The position numbers were made by a program, and so were the translations under genes. A DNA stretch of 64,000 nt from Hemileia vastatrix (lineage: Eukaryota; Basidiomycota; Pucciniomycetes; Pucciniales; Zaghouaniaceae), in assembly GCA_030280995.1 (NCBI GenBank), contig JASXTE010000005.1:3410501-3474500 (forward strand), in the 5' to 3' direction. Shown in pieces: positions 1 through 11,327 of this stretch. Under the pieces are notes generated by a model, which worked only from the letters and a program-made list of their open reading frames with translations, made no database searches and was not told where the DNA came from. How positions within the stretch are numbered: the stretch's first letter is position 1; each line of letters starts with the position of its first letter.

Positions 1-3000
1 ATTGGCATGAATGGTAAAAGGAAATTTAAAATAAATTCTTTTAACACAGTCTTACACATTGAGTCAGTAACAAATATTCCGTGCAAAGGAAGATAATCCA
101 ATGAGATGGAATTTCTGGAAAATGAAATTTCAAAAGCATCATTTGGCACTCAGATAAGTAAATCAGACAAAAATAATATTTTAGACTTAATTAAAGCATT
201 TCCAATGGCTTTTGCACATGGTACAAATGAACTTGGCCTTGTAAAAGATCATGAAATGAAGAATAGTTTAACCTGTGATATCGATAATATTCCTTCTAGT
301 CTTAAAAAGAAACCATATCCTGCTTCACCAATGAAGAGGAAAGACATAGAGGATAATATTAAGATGTTATTAAAAATGAGCATTCTTGAAAAGGTTGAAA
401 CTACAGAAAAATATTTTGTAATATCTCCAGTGCTAATTTCTTATGAACAAGATAAAGCAAGACTGTGCGGTGATTATAGAGCATTAAGTACATTTACAGT
501 AGATGATATTTATCCTTTGCCAAGGATTGCCTCTATACATTCTACCCTCAAAGGTTCTAAGTATATAAGTTGCTTAGATGGAAATAAAGGGTACCATCTA
601 ATTCCTGTTGAAAAGAATTCACAGAACCTTTTTTTGATAACAACACACATGGGAATTTATAAACATGTCAGGATGCCATTTGGACTAAAGAATGCTCCAT
701 CAGTATTTCAGAATTCAATGGATATAACATTCCATAATGAAATGATTGAGGGATGGTTAATGGTATACATTGATGAAATCATAGTGTTCTCTAAGACATA
801 TGATGAACACTTAATCCATTTAAAGAAAATATTTCAGAAAATTGATGAAATAAAAATGACCCTTGCATTGAAAAAATGTAAATTTGGGTTTGAATCTTTA
901 AAAGTGCTTGGTCATATTGTATCTGGCTTACAAATATGTGTAGTCCAAAATAAGGTGGCTGAAATAAAGAATATTGGCATTCCTCAAAATGTAAATGATG
1001 TACAATCTTTTATTAGTATTTGTGGTTATTATAGACAATATATAAAAAACTACCAGCTAATTGCTTCACCATTGACCACACTGATAAAAATTTCAGAAGT
1101 TTTCATTTGGAAGAATGAAAGACAACAGGCTTTTGATAAGTTGAAAGAATGTTTAATGACAGCTCCTATCTTGGTATTACCAGATTTCCAATTGCCTTTT
1201 GTATTATATACAGATGCAAGTTTTATTGGTCTGGGTGCTGCTTCGCATCAAAAACAACTTATTGAAGGAAAAATTTCAGAAGTAGTAATTTGCTATATTT
1301 CACATACTCTAAGAAGTAGTGAATTGAAATATGGTGCTACTCAACTTGAATGTTTGGCAGTAGTATGGGCTCTTGATAAGCTACATTATTACCTTGAAGA
1401 CCAAAAATTTGTGTTAATAACTGACTGTAGTGAAGTTAAGTCACTCTTAAACATGAAAACTCCTAATAGAAACATGTTTAGATGGCAATTAGCTGTACAA
1501 GAATACAGGGGACGGATAACTATTACACATTAAGCAGGAACCTTACACTCTAATGTCAATTTTTTATCTAGAGTACCTCTGCCTAATAATGATGATAATC
1601 CTGCTTATGTTCCTAAATCAGAGATTATTAACATTTATGGCATTTATATTGTAGATCTTGAGGATGAATTTATGCAATCAATTTTTGATATGTATGCTTC
1701 AGATCCTGACTTGAGTAAACTCACTACAATATTAAATGATCCATCTAATGCTTCAATGAATTTTTTAATAAAAACATTACAAAATAAGTATAAAGAGGCA
1801 TTAGAAAAAGGAAAATTTTCCATTGAGGATGGTTTTATATATTACAGGAAAAAATTAAGTAATGTAATTGTAATTTTCCCTTCAATGAAGGAGTTAATGC
1901 TAAGTATATGTCATGATTATATATTAGTAGGTCATTTTGACTACCATAAAACATTAGCCAGAGTAAAAAACACAGCTTGGTGGATTAAAATGTCTGAGGA
2001 TATTCAAAAATATGTTGAGACATGTGATTCTTGTCAAAAATCTAAAAGATGTACAGGCAAAAGAGCTGGTTTATTACAACAAATTGAGCAACCAAAAGCT
2101 CCATGTGAAATAATTAACATGGACTTTGTAACAGGTTTTCCAATAGCAGGGCATAAGAGTTATAACTCCTGCTTACTAATTGTAGATAGATTTACAAAGA
2201 TGTGTAAATTTATTCCTACCCATAAAGAGGTTTCTGAAAAGGACTTAGCTTTTTTATGGTGTACACAAATGTTAAATATAGCAGGTTTCCCTAAAGCAAT
2301 AGTTTCTGACAGAGATCCTAAATTTACTTCTGAGTTCTGGACATCACTTATGGATGTTTCAGGGTGTCAATTAAAACTTTCTACAGCACACCATCCACAA
2401 ACTGATGGGCTAGCAGAAAGAATGATACAAACTTTAGAAGATATGATAAGAAGATATTGTGCTTTTGGTCTTAACTTTAAAGACAATGACAAATTCACGC
2501 ATTATTGGGTAACCCTTATCCCAGGTTTAGATTTTGCATACAATAGTACAGTACATTCTGTCACTGGAAAAAAGCCATTTGAGTTATGGTTGGGTTATGT
2601 CCCTAATACCCCTGCTAAAACTCTTAATAAATTACCTAGATTGGATATCCATCCAGGTACTAAATCTTTTCTTCAGATGCAAGAATTATGCAGAAAACAT
2701 GCTCAAGAATTTATAAATAAGGTGTTTGAGTATGAGAAGAAAAGATGGGATAAAGCCCATAAAGAACAAATTTTCAAAGAGGGGGATGAAGTCCTTATTT
2801 CTACACTACATTTAAATTTATATGGTAATGTTAAATTGAAGGATCCATTCATTGGACCATTTGTAGCTAAAAAGATGGTTGGTAACAATGCCGTTGAGGT
2901 TATTCTATATGCACCATATGATAGAAAACATCCAGTATTTCCTATTTCTCTTATAAAACAATATCATTCTAATGATACTTCTCTATTTCCAAGAAGATCA

Positions 3001-3201
3001 GGGAGGAATAAACAGCAACCTGAGGAAATAGTTGAAAAGGCAGAAATTGAAAAGATACTTAAAAAGAGACACCTTACTAAAGAAAAGGGAGTTGAGTATC
3101 TATTAAGATTTAAAAATAAATCAAGTGAATATGACCAATGGATTCCAGAAAATGAAATCTCTGATCTTAAAAATCTCTTGAAAAAATTTAAATCAAAATA
3201 A
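1..3201 (+). pseudogene. Pol polyprotein (end of PR, RT, RNase H, integrase, chromodomain) of A1
   Basis: One reading frame runs from position 1 to the stop at 3199-3201, broken by TAA at 94-96 and TAA at 1531-1533. The sister copy has Glu and Arg at these places. The RT core lies at about 460-1000, with the RMPFGLKNAP motif. The catalytic box at 765-776 reads YIDE instead of YIDD, so the second metal-binding Asp is lost. RNase H follows, with the TDAS motif near 1210. Integrase has an H..H..CxxC zinc region (about 1909-2040) and a complete D,D,E core (NMDFV, SDRDPKF, HPQTDGLAE). The last ~50 residues look like a chromodomain (KKRHLTKEKG...YDQWIPE). It copies RNA and integrates DNA in functional relatives; this copy is almost certainly inactive. 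Confidence 0.92.
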
Positions 3202-3304
3202 TACTGTTTATTCAGTATATGTATTATAGAAACTTTAAAAAAATTTCTATTCACTCCTTACTTTTAAATTAAAATGTCTTAACATTTTTTTATTGTTTTT
3301 TTTT

Positions 3305-3315
3305 GGGTGAGGGAG
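3305..3315 (+). other. Polypurine tract of A1
   Basis: A purine run GGGTGAGGGAG lies directly before the LTR start TGTCA, preceded by a T-rich stretch. The same motif precedes the 3' LTR of A2 (reverse strand, 25219-25230) and of fragment G (48680-48690). It is the expected primer site for plus-strand DNA synthesis. Confidence 0.8.
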
Positions 3316-4490
3316 TGTCATACTAGATATCCCTTTTACTGAGTATTTCTTATACTTAAAATAAGATAATCTTAAGTAAATTAAGCTTATATCTTAAAAA
3401 TAAGGTTAAAACAATAATATATATGATTATATTACATATATATATAATTATTACTCTATTATATAAATTATAGTAGTTTAAATAGCTTATACATTGCCTA
3501 ATAATACTTATTAAGGTGCTAATGGAGTCATAATATACTTATCTTAAGTGATATTAAGTAATTATTGAAATACATAAGTTTATATGTATACATAAATCTC
3601 ATATTCAGTGAAATATGCAGTATATTATGTATATTTAGGTATATAAGTGGGTTTTAGCCTCTTAATAGCCTATAACCTTTACTTTTCTGCTTATTTTAGG
3701 TCATATGGACGTATCCAGTGGACTCACAACGCCTACAGAAGCATAAATATTTATTTCAGGCGCATACACTCAGTTTGGACAACTTAATCTGCTTCCTTGG
3801 ATGGATATTCACAGATTTATGGGCTGGGAGGTCATTTCTGGGTTAATATGGATGCTTGGGGATGTTATTGGGGGCTTGGAAATTTAATTTGTTTCTTTAT
3901 ATGCTTTGGGCTTCATTATATTCTCTTTGGATGAGTTATTTTACATGTTTCTTTATGGTATCCACTTTTATCTGGATTTTCTATTTATGGTATGGGTATG
4001 TGTTATCATTAATTGTGATGAAGGGTCCTTACTGGAGGTCTGGGTGTTTAATCTGCTTGAAGTGGAAGCCATAAGGAGGTGATGGTCCCTCACAGTGTCG
4101 TAATTGCCTAGGATAGCAGTGACATCATCTGGATTGAAGGTCTGTGCACTCCAGTGGATTTTGGTATAAGTAAGGGAGGACTTTGGCAGTTATTAGACAT
4201 CACTTACTTACTACAATTCAAATAAACATTATAACACTATTATTATCATTTAGAAATATATTATAAAGCTTTTATAAATTGATATTATCTTTATATAAGC
4301 TATAACTATATTATATTCATCTATTTTCCACCACTAGCACGCATTTAAATCCAAGTATTGTGAGTTTTATTTGATTATAACTATTTTATTAGTCTTCTCC
4401 TGAGGTTTAATCACTAAATCATTTATCAATAATTAGTAGGACCATTAATAAATACTATTAAATCATACTTATATACTGGATACACTGACA
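3316..4490 (+). repeat. 3' LTR of A1 (1175 bp)
   Basis: Starts TGTCATAC and ends ACACTGACA. It aligns along its length with the 1177-bp LTRs at 31721-32897 (minus) and 49943-51119 (plus). Inside it, in the sense direction, is an open frame (about 3856-4074) encoding a Trp/Phe/Leu-rich hydrophobic peptide, which recurs in the other LTR copies. Confidence 0.9.
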
Positions 4491-6244
4491 ATTCTTATCC
4501 AAGAGAACAGATTCATACCACATTAGTGCTACATTGGTAAACAAAGAAATTAACTTAGACACAATTTCCTTATCTGGGAGTTTGTAAGAATTTTTCAAGT
4601 TATCAATTCTGAAAATGAATTTCTGCCAATCATAAGAAGAATCACCATCAAATGTTGGATACTGGTCAAGTTTTGGCCAATTCTTTTGATTTTTAGTCAC
4701 CTTATTACAAGCTTTTTTCTGAGTGAGAAGGTGCTGTAACTTCTCCAATTGGGCATTAATTTCATTGTTTAATCCTTCTTTGGATGATCCAGGTACATCA
4801 TCAATTTTTGATGGAAACTCAGTGATATCAACAGGTATTTCTGGAACTAATTTTTCTTTGGATAAACTAGGAACAGGTAAAATTGAGGTATCCTGCTCAA
4901 CAGGTTCTTTCAAAGAAGTGGCAGAGAACTTTTGATTATATAACAATGAATTTAATTTTTCCTCAATGGTTGTTAACCTAGTTTTTACTCTTTGAATACT
5001 AGATAAATTCTCATTGATGGTTGCAAAAGATAATTGATTCTTATTTTGTAAAGATGAATAATGGTTACTCAATCTTTCTAAGTTCATCTTGTGTCACTCT
5101 AGCTCCTGGCAACAGATGGACACAGTATCTTTTAATTTAAACAAATCATTCTTGATATTTTTCCATAAAGCAACTTTCTTTTCATGAGTTACTTTGTAAT
5201 GAAAAAAATCATCAGAAACTCTCTGTAACTCACTCCTCAATTCTTGATAACCCTTTTAAGTTAACAAACTATTATATTTCTGAGTCAATTGCATGTTGTT
5301 CATGATATGATTTTGTTTAGCAATAATATCTCTCAAATATTCATCATTAATTTTTGCTACATCTGGAGTGTTTCACAATAAGGAAACAGAGTAACTTTCC
5401 AGATTCTCATAAAACTCAGGATCAAGTGTTTCATCAATAATAGCCATATCAGGATTTATCATTGAAGTAGCAATTAAAACTAAAGGATTAGATACATTAG
5501 AATATTGAGTGATTTGTCTACTCTTATCAGCCTCTACTGGTCTCACAGTTTCATCTCCTTTTCCAGAATTACCTGAAGGAACTGAATCAGCAACAAGAAA
5601 TGGTACTTGAGATTCAATAGAGGGACTTACCAAGGCTTGGGCAAGATCTGAAGATTGTTTTTTCTTTTTCTGCCTCCTTGATAAAGGTGAGGATGTGTGG
5701 GGTTGAATTGACTTGGTCTTGATGGACCTGCCTGAGGTATTTGAGGCTGCTGATGTTGAGACAGATAATCCCACTGGGTGTTTAACAAATCCCACTGCCA
5801 CTTTGATACTTCCACCTTTTCTGGTTTCTGGGGAGCCAATTGTGGAAGATCCCTGGGGGGAGGAGGTCTCCTCTTCTCTTGAAGAAAGGCATCTATTTTT
5901 CTTATCTTTTCTTCTAGTGAGTCTGTTCTTGCTCTCAGTCTTAAGTTCACTGTCCTCAGTTCCTTTATGTGGGTGGTGATATTCTTTACTTGCTGAGGTA
6001 AAGGCATCTTTTTTATTTTTAAGTCTTTTGAAAGTCCTTCTAGGAGGTTGATGGAAGGCTTTTGTTCCTGAGCATTTGTCTCCACTAGTATTTCCACTTC
6101 CTCCATCTCCACATCTTGATTGGTCCAATGATTGATTAATTTGAGCCAATTTGTAGTCAAGGGAGAACTTACAGAAGTAGCTTCATCATAATCAATCAGA
6201 TTCAATGCCTCTTCATGGGTAGCAGAAACACCTTGATCAGTCAC
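4491..6244 (-). pseudogene. Gag of element F, family-A relative, cut by A1
   Basis: Minus-strand coding homologous to the gag of A2. From 6244 downwards there are two overlapping frames: 6244-5627, with a coiled-coil-like segment, a P/Q-rich part, a KWQWD motif and an end at PW then stop, and 6149-5373, rich in Ser, Lys and Arg. Then, after disrupted sequence, 5087-4458 holds a coiled coil and the capsid motif WPKLDQYPTFDG, which matches A2. Capsid coding stops abruptly at 4491, where A1 begins. The stop of the first frame lies in GGTAAGT, a good splice donor at the same place as in A2. A structural Gag is expected to form the particle. Stops near 5250-5375 show decay. Confidence 0.75.
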
Positions 6245-6349
6245 TTTTTAAATTCAACCTGAACTGAGGGAAGGAAATATTAAGATGTATTAGTTTTATT
6301 TTTGCTTTTATTAAAAAAAAAATAAATATAAAATTTTTTTTTAAAAAAA

Positions 6350-6665
6350 CTTCAGGATAAAAATCAACTGAAATAATAATCACAATTTTTATTAATTCAA
6401 AATAATTTTATAATCAGGATTAAAGAAATCAACTGAAGAAAATTAATTTTTAATCAATAAATTAAAATTTGATAATTATCAGGATTAAAATCAACTGAAG
6501 GATATTTAATTACCAGGACTTGATGTCAACTGAAATAATTTTAATATAATTTATTTTTATTAATTTTTAATATTTTATTGTCAGGACAATTTGTCAATGG
6601 GAACAATAATATTATTTTAAATTATCAGGACAAAGTCAACTGAAAAAAAATATATAATATAATAC
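6350..6665. repeat. Degenerate tandem repeat in the F leader
   Basis: Six imperfect units of about 50-65 bp share the words CAGGA, then 5-10 bases, then TCAACTGAA, separated by A/T-rich sequence. Units fall near 6352, 6414, 6478, 6510, 6580 and 6625. The block sits just upstream of the F gag start, in the leader or 5' LTR side of the element. Confidence 0.6.
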
Positions 6666-7600
6666 TAAAAAAAATTTATATTACTTCTAGGACTAAGAAC
6701 AGTATAGTTCTAACTTTTTCAACTAGGAAAATAAAAATTCTAATTTACCAGACACCTCCCCCTTTAAAATGAGCAAATTAATGCCACTTACAGAGTGCTG
6801 AGTAAAAAGAAATATGTAATCTATGAAAAGTGCAAAGTGACCCATGAATAGTAATCAATATAATTACCACAAATATTTATGACTATTGTCAATATATAAG
6901 CTTAATTTTTGGAGCGCGGTTTGATTCTCGGTTGCAGCAAAAAGTAAGTCACATGGCTGATGATGTTTGTTGTCTTTGTCATATACTCATCCTTATTGGC
7001 ACCTCATTGTTGATGGTCCCTCGGTTGCCAGCTTCAAGATATCAATGTGCCGTTGACTATTCAGAAAGGGCCTCAGTTGTCAAGGGGTCTTTTAAGTCTA
7101 GAAGGTTTTTAACGGTGGTCCAACGGCGGTAACAAGGGGATTTTTTGGATTCTCAAAGTTTAGGGTACGTACTTCTATCTTTTTATTGGTTTTACTCAAA
7201 TATAAGAGGTAGAAAATTTATAAATATTATTATAATTAATGAGTTAGAATTATGTATTTGTAAATACTAAAACAATAAGAAATAGTAATAAATATTTTAA
7301 GTGTAGTAAATGTTTTAATAAGTAAGTAATGGAATGACTCAAAAAGTACAAAAATGGAGGGCCTTTTATAGGCAAAATGTGAGAGATAAAAACACAGAGT
7401 TAACACCACCTAATAAAAGGGTGTGAGAGGAAAAAACTAAATATAAAGAGAGTATGTGAAATATAAAAAGATATACTAAATGGTGCGTCAATAAAATGTA
7501 TCATTTTTATTTGAAATAAAACTTGAGTTCCCTTAGTTTGTCACACTTAGTATAAAAAATTTGTTTTAAAATGTTGTTTTAACGGAAATTTAAATTTCTT
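6666..7600. other. AT-rich sequence without a supported gene
   Basis: Probably leader or LTR of element F followed by older sequence up to the Harb1 insertion. There are small open frames (for example 6932-7132 plus) but no recognisable motif. I could not fix LTR ends here. Confidence 0.4.
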
Positions 7601-7889
7601 AATAGGGGGTGTCAGTTCTGGCAAATCCGCACTTACAAATCCGCACTTAAATAAGTGCGGATTTCCAAAACACACTAGCCCCAATACTGGTGGATTTCAA
7701 AATGAAATAAGTCACTTATTTTACTCAAATCCGCACTTTCTCAACCAAAAGTGCTGATTTCACCATCAAGTCCCATTTCACTGATTTGTCAGCATCATCC
7801 CATTCATACGCAGCACTCCGCAGAATAACACTTCATAACTCAAAACATCGTACATCACTTACATCTTCATATCATATCATATAAGAGTC

Positions 7890-9132
7890 ATGCCTTCCTC
7901 ACTTTCAAATTGTGATAAATTACATAAAGCAATGACTTTCATGGCGCTTGAACTGCTCTTGGACTCTGATTCCGATTCTGATCTAGAAGAAGATTTTGTC
8001 GTTTTATCAAAAATGGCCAGGAAACATTACCTTCTTCCCAGAAAGCCTCCAGTACACCATCCAAACACTTCTTAACCTATCTACACCCAGTTTTAGACAG
8101 CTGTTCAGGACTTCTCAGGAATGTTTCCTTAAATTGCTTGAGCTTATTCAGGATCATCCCATATTTCACAATAATTCTCAAAAAGAACAACGACATCCTT
8201 CAATTCAATTGGCCATCACACTATGTCTTTTGGGTTCAAATGGTAATGGAGCCGCTTTGAAACGTTTAGAAAATGTCTTTGATTTAGGGTATGGTTCAGT
8301 TAACACTTATACCAAACGATGTATCACTGCCATCAACTCCTTGGAATCTCAACTTCTCACCTGGCCAACAAAAGAAGAGCGACTTGAATCATCTCAGGTT
8401 ATGCAAGCAGAGGGCTTTCCAGGATGTATTGGTTTTGTTGATGGTACTACTATTCCTTTGAGCCAGAAACCTGGTCAAGGTGGAAACAATTACTTTGACC
8501 GTAAAAAGAGGTAGATTATTTTTAACTCCTTTCATCCTCCTTGAAACTAACACAAACAAATATATCTTCTTTATAGATATTCAATTAACATTCAGCTTAT
8601 ATGTGACGTAAACAAAAAATTTATATCATTCTTCGCTGGCTATCCTGGCTCATGTCATGACTCCTACGTCTTCCAAAGAATGCATATTTCAAATGAACCT
8701 GAAAAATTCTTTGATGAAAATCAGTATATTCTTGCAGATTCTGCTTATGTGAATGGAAAGTATGTACTTCCTGCTTTTCGGGGAGCAGCTTCAGAAGACA
8801 GTCAAAATGCCAAATTCAACAATCATTTGGCAAAGTCAAGAGTCCGTATTGAACATTCTATTGGAATCTTGAAAGGCCGTTTTTCTAGTTTAAGGGAATT
8901 AAGAAGTCCTCTTAGAAATAAATCTGAAATGGAGGCGGTGATCAACTGGATTCTGTGTTGCACTATACTTCATAACCTACTTGCTGACCTCAAAGATCAA
9001 TGGTTAGAGCTGTATGAAGATGAACAAGTTGATTCACCTCCGACTATATCCAACACTTCTATTTCTCAATCAACTAGTATAAGGGCGAAAATCCTTCCAA
9101 TAACACTCCAACATTTTTCAACGCAATTTTAA
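7890..9132 (+). pseudogene. Harbinger DDE transposase (DDE_Tnp_4 type), Harb1
   Basis: Starts MPSSLSNCDKLHK at 7890, the start also used in Harb2 and Harb3. Exon 1 ends at 8510; an intron (8511-8576, GTAGAT...TTATAG) joins in phase to exon 2 (8577-9132). Motifs follow the family: helix-rich N-terminus, GFVDGTTIPL (first Asp, about 8437), GYPGSCHDS, ILADSAY (second Asp, about 8715), RVRIEHSIGILKGRF (Glu, about 8860). The enzyme would cut and rejoin the element ends in the nucleus. Compared with Harb2, 17 bp are missing near 8051, between two AGTAC words, which shifts the frame between residues ~54 and ~55. Otherwise it is nearly intact. Confidence 0.88.
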
Positions 9133-9621
9133 TTTTTTTCTCTTTCTCTTCAAATTATCAATTTGCATGTATTATTCACTGAGAATGGTAAATTTTTTTG
9201 CAGATTTTTTTGGTTTTTGAATTTGCTGTTAAAGTCTTATTTTTTTTTCTCTCTGTGTTTTCTTTCATCAACTCAACATGAAATCGTATATTTTCAGCAA
9301 ACACCATGCAATATAGGGGGAGGACTTGCTAGCAAGTCCGCAACTTGAAGTCAGATGGAAATCAGATGGAACTCAGACTGAAGTAATACTGAACTTTCAC
9401 TTGAAGTATCACACAAATAACAATGGATCTATATTGAAAACATAGTGAAAGTGTGAGGATAACTGAATGGAAGCCAGAAAAAATCATTCCATGAGTCTAC
9501 TCAATGCAAAGTATTTTTTGAAACAGCTTATTAAAATAATACTTTATTAAATTAATTTGATCAATAAAAATTGATTGACAATATTGCAATTCTTAAATAC
9601 AATAATTTTATTAAAAAATTT

Positions 9622-10385
9622 CAGATTACATATAAAAAAAATCAGTGACTTTTTCTATTACTTACAACTGTTTTTACAGAATTGAAAACTATGTTTCAGC
9701 TAATATTTTATGGAAGTGAACTCTGTTCTTCGCCCGAAGAACAGAGTTCATCCTCCTATTTTCACACTCTGTTTAAAAAGAATAAAATGACTTACCTGGA
9801 GAGATGAGTTGAGAAAAAAGAAATATAAGTGAATGGAAGTGAACTCTGTTCTTCGCCCGAAGAACAGAGTTCATCCTCCTATTTTCACACTCTGTTTAAA
9901 AAGAATAAAATGACTTACCTGGAGAGATGAGTTGAGAAAAAAGAAATATAAGTGAATGGAAGTGAACTCTGTTTGGTTTGGGACTAAGGCTGGAGAGAGG
10001 GGTGAGGAAGGGTGTATGGGGTAGCGAAAAGGTTGGGAAAGAGTTGGAAGGGAAGATTAAGGGTTCCGAGGCATTTTAAATGAAGAAAAGGGTCTGGGAG
10101 AGGTTGAGAGGGGTGAAATGGGGATCAAAAGAGGATGGCATACAATGGGGCTGGGAGGATAGCGAAAGGCATGGGGAGGGAAGACAAGCATGTGTTGATA
10201 GAATTGAAAGGGATGGAGATTGGTGCAAACAGAATGTGAAAATAGGAGGATGAACTCTGTTCTTCGGGCGAAGAACAGAGTTCACTTCCATAAAATATTA
10301 GCTGAAACATAGTTTTCAATTCTGTAAAAACAGTTGTAAGTAATAGAAAAAGTCACTGATTTTTTTTCTATGTAATCCTTGCTTT
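9622..10385. repeat. Foldback-like inverted repeat inside Harb1
   Basis: The arm 9622-9773 is repeated in inverted orientation at about 10231-10385, including the GAACTCTGTTCTTCG hairpin (10254-10285, spacer GG) and the words ATCAGTGACTTTTTC and AGCTAATATTTTATGG. The interior 9974-10228 is purine-rich on the plus strand and has no supported gene. Confidence 0.8.
9718..9973. repeat. 123-bp tandem repeat with 15-bp palindromic arms
   Basis: Units begin at 9718 and 9841, and a third, truncated one at 9964. Each full unit opens with GAACTCTGTTCTTCG, a 2-nt spacer (CC) and its exact complement, a 32-bp near-perfect hairpin. The rest of the unit contains CTTACCTGGAGAGATGAG, which reads on the minus strand as a splice-donor context (CCAG/GTAAGT). 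Confidence 0.85.
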
Positions 10386-10453
10386 ACGAGGAGACTTTTG
10401 TGATGAAGCAGATTTTTGAGTTACCTTTTGAGATTTGGAATGTCTGGGAGGCA
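10367..10453 (-). pseudogene. Start of a second Harbinger gene, interrupted
   Basis: On the minus strand an ATG at 10453 opens a short basic frame, MPPRHSKSQKVTQKSASSQK..., that stops at the edge of the foldback rearrangement. PIF/Harbinger elements usually carry a second gene for a Myb/SANT-like DNA-binding protein, and the basic N-terminus and position fit that role. No Myb domain is visible here, so this is inference. Confidence 0.35.
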
Positions 10454-10828
10454 TTATGAAACTGGCACATAACAAGAAAAAAGATTAAAAAGTAGAAGAA
10501 ATAAGTAAAAAAGAATGTAAACATGCCTGGTCAAAATATTGAAAATGTCAGGAAGGGGTGTGTGCCGAGGATTGATGGGTAGGTAGCGAGGAAGGTCAGT
10601 GTGTCACATGTGACAGGGATGGGGTAAGAAAGGAAGGGATGTTTTGTGGCCAAAATGTGGTTGTGAAAAAAAACGGGAAAAAAGTGCTGATTTGAGGTCA
10701 TAACTGACACCCTTTTTTGAAATAAGTGACTTTTTTGCAAAATTTAAGTGCTGATTTGTAAATGCTGATTTTGTTTGAAATCCGCACTTAATTTAAGTGC
10801 GGATTTGCCAGAACTGACACCCCCTAAT

Positions 10829-11327
10829 AAAGGAATTTGAATTTTTTTAGATTTTATTATATTTTTAATACTATTTTTATTCCTTTCTCAACTGTATTAT
10901 TGAGCATGGTGTTAGGGAGTAAAAATGTATGGGACATTTATTTTTATTAATTATTAAAATTACTTAATGTACTTAGCTAGTTAATTGTAAGTAATACATA
11001 AGTAAGCAATAATTAATTAATTATTAATAAGGATTTAAAAGGTGTGGCTTCATCTCAGTAAGATAATTAATTATTTTACTGGATAAGTATAGTAGCCTGG
11101 CTGACAATTTCTCTCTCTACCAAACCTAGTGTCATATGTGTATATAGATACACTAGATATATATATTTCATAACTATCTATAAGTACATACATACATACA
11201 TACATCCAAAATTTAAAACACATCAAATGAACCAATCCCATCTCTCATCCGTCTCATGCCTCCCCCCCCCCCCCCCCCCCCTCCTCCTCCATCAGTCTTG
11301 GCAAACAAAAAAATACGAAGTTTTCTT
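10829..11327. other. Intergenic, AT-rich, with microsatellites
   Basis: Contains a CATA repeat at about 11185-11205 and a run of 20 C at 11262-11281, followed by the 3' end of the FAN1 gene. No gene is seen. Confidence 0.7.

Larger units (their letters stand above)
1..4490 (+). mobile_element. Ty3/gypsy chromovirus copy A1, 3' part
   Basis: The window opens inside this element. It holds the end of the protease region, reverse transcriptase, RNase H, integrase with chromodomain, a polypurine tract and a complete 3' LTR ending at 4490. Homology with the minus-strand copy at 20275-32897 runs through the coding part and the LTR. The element was inserted into the gag of another element in opposite orientation, because minus-strand gag coding resumes at 4491. 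The 5-bp target duplication would start with ATTCT at 4491-4495, but the partner lies outside the window. The copy is decayed by stops at 94-96 and 1531-1533. Confidence 0.9.
7604..10825 (+). mobile_element. PIF/Harbinger-type DNA transposon Harb1
   Basis: Terminal inverted repeats begin AGGGGGTGTCAGTTCTGGCA at the left and end with its complement at the right. The element is flanked by AAT at 7601-7603 and 10826-10828, a 3-bp target duplication. Subterminal copies of AAATCCGCACTT and its complement fill both ends and are likely transposase-binding sites. It contains a spliced DDE transposase on the plus strand and, near the right end on the minus strand, the start of a second small gene. A foldback-like rearrangement (9622-10385) has disrupted the second gene. 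Harb2 and Harb3 are relatives. Confidence 0.9.

Noticed and set aside
6905..6945. Sequence GCGCGGTTTGATTCTCGG resembling a tRNA B box and acceptor end
   Set aside because: No matching D-arm, anticodon arm or paired T-stem could be formed upstream; at most a tRNA-derived scrap.
9718..9973. Possible CRISPR array (tandem repeats with regular spacing)
   Set aside because: Two and a partial copies of a 123-bp unit without unique spacers, in a eukaryotic transposon.
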